From NCBI GenBank assembly GCA_902494625.1, contig CABUUB010000091.1, positions 1 through 6,606 on the forward strand: a stretch of DNA of 6,606 nucleotides, given 5' to 3'. The notes below the pieces were generated by a model that searched no databases, was not told the DNA's origin, and worked only from the letters and a program-made list of their open reading frames with translations. Origin of the DNA: an uncultured Collinsella sp. GTDB taxonomy: Bacteria; Actinomycetota; Coriobacteriia; Coriobacteriales; Coriobacteriaceae. Made by a program: the position numbers and the translations under genes. Below, in pieces: positions 5,409-6,606 of the stretch. Numbering within the stretch: position 1 is the first letter of the stretch; the number at the start of each line of letters is the position of its first letter.

Positions 5409-6389
5409 ATGAGCGATTTCCTTAACCGTATGAAGTCTGCCGCCAAGGCCGACCTTAAGACGATCGTCCTTCCCGAGGGCGAGGATCCGCGCACCATCGT
5501 CGCGGCCACCAAGATCATCGAGGAGGGCCTGGCAAAGATCGTCATCCTGGGCAACCCCGACGAGATCAACGTTCCCGGCGCTACCGTCATCGACCCGCGC
5601 AATGCCGAGAAGCACGAGGAGTACGCGCAGAAGTTTGCCGAGCTCCGCGCCAAGAAGGGCGTCACCATCGAGCAGGCTCGCGCCCAGGTGATGGATGCCA
5701 CCTACTTTGGCACCATGATGGTCAAGATGGGCGACGCCGACGGCCTGGTCTCCGGCGCCTGCCACTCCACCGCCGACACCCTGCGCCCTGCGCTTCAGAT
5801 CCTCAAGACCGCCCCGGGCACCAAGCTGGTCTCGGCCTTCTTCGTGATGTGCACCGACACCCCGCAGTTCGGCACCGACGGCACGCTGATCTTCGCCGAC
5901 TGCGGCCTCAACATCAACCCGTCCTCCGACGAGCTCTCCGAGATCGCCATCGCCTCCGCTCACTCCTGGTCCACCTTCATGGGCAACGTTGAGCCGCACG
6001 TGGCCATGCTCTCCTACTCCACCATGGGCTCCGCTGGCGGCGAGGTCGCCAAGAAGGTCCAGGAGGCTGTGAAGTTCTGCAAGGAGAAGGCTCCCGAGCT
6101 CGCCATCGACGGCGACCTGCAGCTCGATGCCGCTATTGTCCCCACCGTCGCCCAGCTCAAGGCTCCCGGCTCCTCCGTTGCCGGCAAGGCCAACGTGCTC
6201 GTGTTCCCCGACCTCGAGGCCGGCAACATCGGCTACAAGCTGGTCCAGCGCTTCGCCGGCGCCGACGCCTACGGCCCCATCCTGCAGGGCATCGCCAAGC
6301 CGGTTAATGACCTTTCGCGCGGCTGTTCTGCCGACGACATCGTGGGTGTCGTGGCCATCACCGCCGTCCAAGCTCAGATGGCTGAGTAG
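5409..6389 (+). CDS. pta: phosphate acetyltransferase
   Basis: Pta converts acetyl-CoA and phosphate to acetyl-phosphate and CoA, the first step of the acetate-forming ATP pathway in fermentative bacteria, in the cytoplasm. At 326 residues it is the short single-domain class (no N-terminal DRTGG/AAA region as in E. coli Pta). Motifs: VLPEGEDPR (20-28), MVKMGDADGLVSGACHSTADT (the 104-124 block, ending in the substrate-loop Arg126), the conserved segment around FADCGLNINP (162-171), SYSTMGSAGG (202-211), VFPDLEAGNIGYKLVQR (265-281) and LSRGCSADDIVGVV (302-315). S303, R304 and D310 correspond to the catalytic Ser309, Arg310 and Asp316 of the Methanosarcina enzyme. AAGGAG (5399-5404) sits 4 nt before the ATG. 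Every Lys codon I read is AAG, and codon choice is more restricted than in neighbours, which fits high expression. No acetate kinase gene follows: a strong terminator and a convergent gene end the unit. Confidence 0.96.
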   Translation: MSDFLNRMKSAAKADLKTIVLPEGEDPRTIVAATKIIEEGLAKIVILGNPDEINVPGATVIDPRNAEKHEEYAQKFAELRAKKGVTIEQARAQVMDATYFGTMMVKMGDADGLVSGACHSTADTLRPALQILKTAPGTKLVSAFFVMCTDTPQFGTDGTLIFADCGLNINPSSDELSEIAIASAHSWSTFMGNVEPHVAMLSYSTMGSAGGEVAKKVQEAVKFCKEKAPELAIDGDLQLDAAIVPTVAQLKAPGSSVAGKANVLVFPDLEAGNIGYKLVQRFAGADAYGPILQGIAKPVNDLSRGCSADDIVGVVAITAVQAQMAE

Positions 6390-6445
6390 CTGACATATCC
6401 CCTCGGGGCCCTACAGGGTAAAGCTCTGAAAACGTCCTCGGACAT

Positions 6446-6490
6446 GCATGAAACCCCCGCTGCGCACTTCGTGCGGCGGGGGTTTCATGC
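6446..6490. terminator. bidirectional terminator between pta and the convergent gene
   Basis: GCATGAAACCCCCGC (6446-6460) is an exact reverse complement of 6476-6490. Inside, CGCAC (6463-6467) pairs with GTGCG (6471-6475) around TTC, leaving only TG (6461-6462) bulged. The result is a 20-bp stem with a GC-rich centre flanked by AAA and TTT, working in either direction. It lies 57 nt after the pta stop and 13 nt from the stop of the opposing gene, as expected for a shared terminator of convergent units. Confidence 0.85.
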
Positions 6491-6502
6491 GTCCTGACGC
6501 TC

Positions 6503-6606
6503 CTATTTGGCAAGGTGTTTTTTAGAATCCATTTTGCGCTCGGCCTCGAAGGCTTGCCTGTCCCAATCGAGCGGAAGTCCGGCCTCGACCCATGCCTCGT
6601 AGGCCC
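6503..6606 (-). CDS. hypothetical protein (C-terminal fragment)
   Basis: A minus-strand frame is open from the window edge to TAG at 6505-6503 and encodes the last 33 residues of a protein whose start lies outside. The tail contains AWVEAGLPLDWD followed by a charged stretch, RQAFEAERKMDSKKHLAK, probably a short hydrophilic helix. Codon use is like the neighbours (GCC, GAG, CTC rich), and the stop sits just before the bidirectional terminator, which supports a real convergent gene. I do not recognise the family from this fragment. Confidence 0.6.
   Translation of the reverse strand, partial: AYEAWVEAGLPLDWDRQAFEAERKMDSKKHLAK

Noticed and set aside
5304..6371. 355-residue minus-strand open frame opposite pta
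   Set aside because: Low-complexity Gly/Val/Leu/Asp sequence mirroring pta, which has a complete set of motifs and a good ribosome binding site.

Overview
The window is a GC-rich (roughly 60%) bacterial chromosome segment, densely packed with genes and biased towards G/C at third codon positions. Gene content and codon style suggest an actinobacterial gut anaerobe of the Coriobacteriia, most likely Collinsella or a close relative. That placement is an inference from general familiarity, not from a marker gene.

Layout. (1) 1-249: the 3' end of an RlmD/TrmA-type RNA m5U methyltransferase. (2) 356-1476: a two-gene operon with a 4-nt ATGA overlap, encoding a DJ-1/PfpI-family protein and a Maf nucleotide pyrophosphatase, probably closed by a hairpin terminator at 1485-1517. 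(3) 1578-2579: a P1-family (DmpA/NylC-like) Ntn hydrolase with a recognisable self-cleavage site. (4) 2580-2950: a 371-nt intergenic stretch holding two large hairpin elements in inverted orientation and the last codons of a lost glycosyltransferase gene. (5) 5177-2951, minus strand: glf (UDP-galactopyranose mutase) overlapping a family-2 glycosyltransferase by 8 nt, a galactofuranose-type surface glycan pair. (6) 5178-5408: a divergent control region between glf and pta with two opposed -10-like hexamers, a small palindrome and a leader hairpin. (7) 5409-6389: pta, phosphate acetyltransferase, closed by a strong bidirectional terminator hairpin. (8) 6503-6606: the C-terminus of an unrecognised minus-strand gene running off the window.

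How the genes fit together. Most are housekeeping: RNA modification, nucleotide sanitation, acetyl-CoA/acetyl-phosphate conversion. glf and its partner glycosyltransferase form an accessory surface-polysaccharide module.

The most unusual content is in 2580-2950. Two elements share a 54-55 nt core at about 91% identity, yet each is closed by its own perfect stem (29 bp and 21 bp) of largely unrelated sequence. In both, the core points the same way relative to the gene it follows. The apical hairpin shows a compensatory base-pair change between the copies, which argues for selection on structure. I do not recognise this as a named element family.
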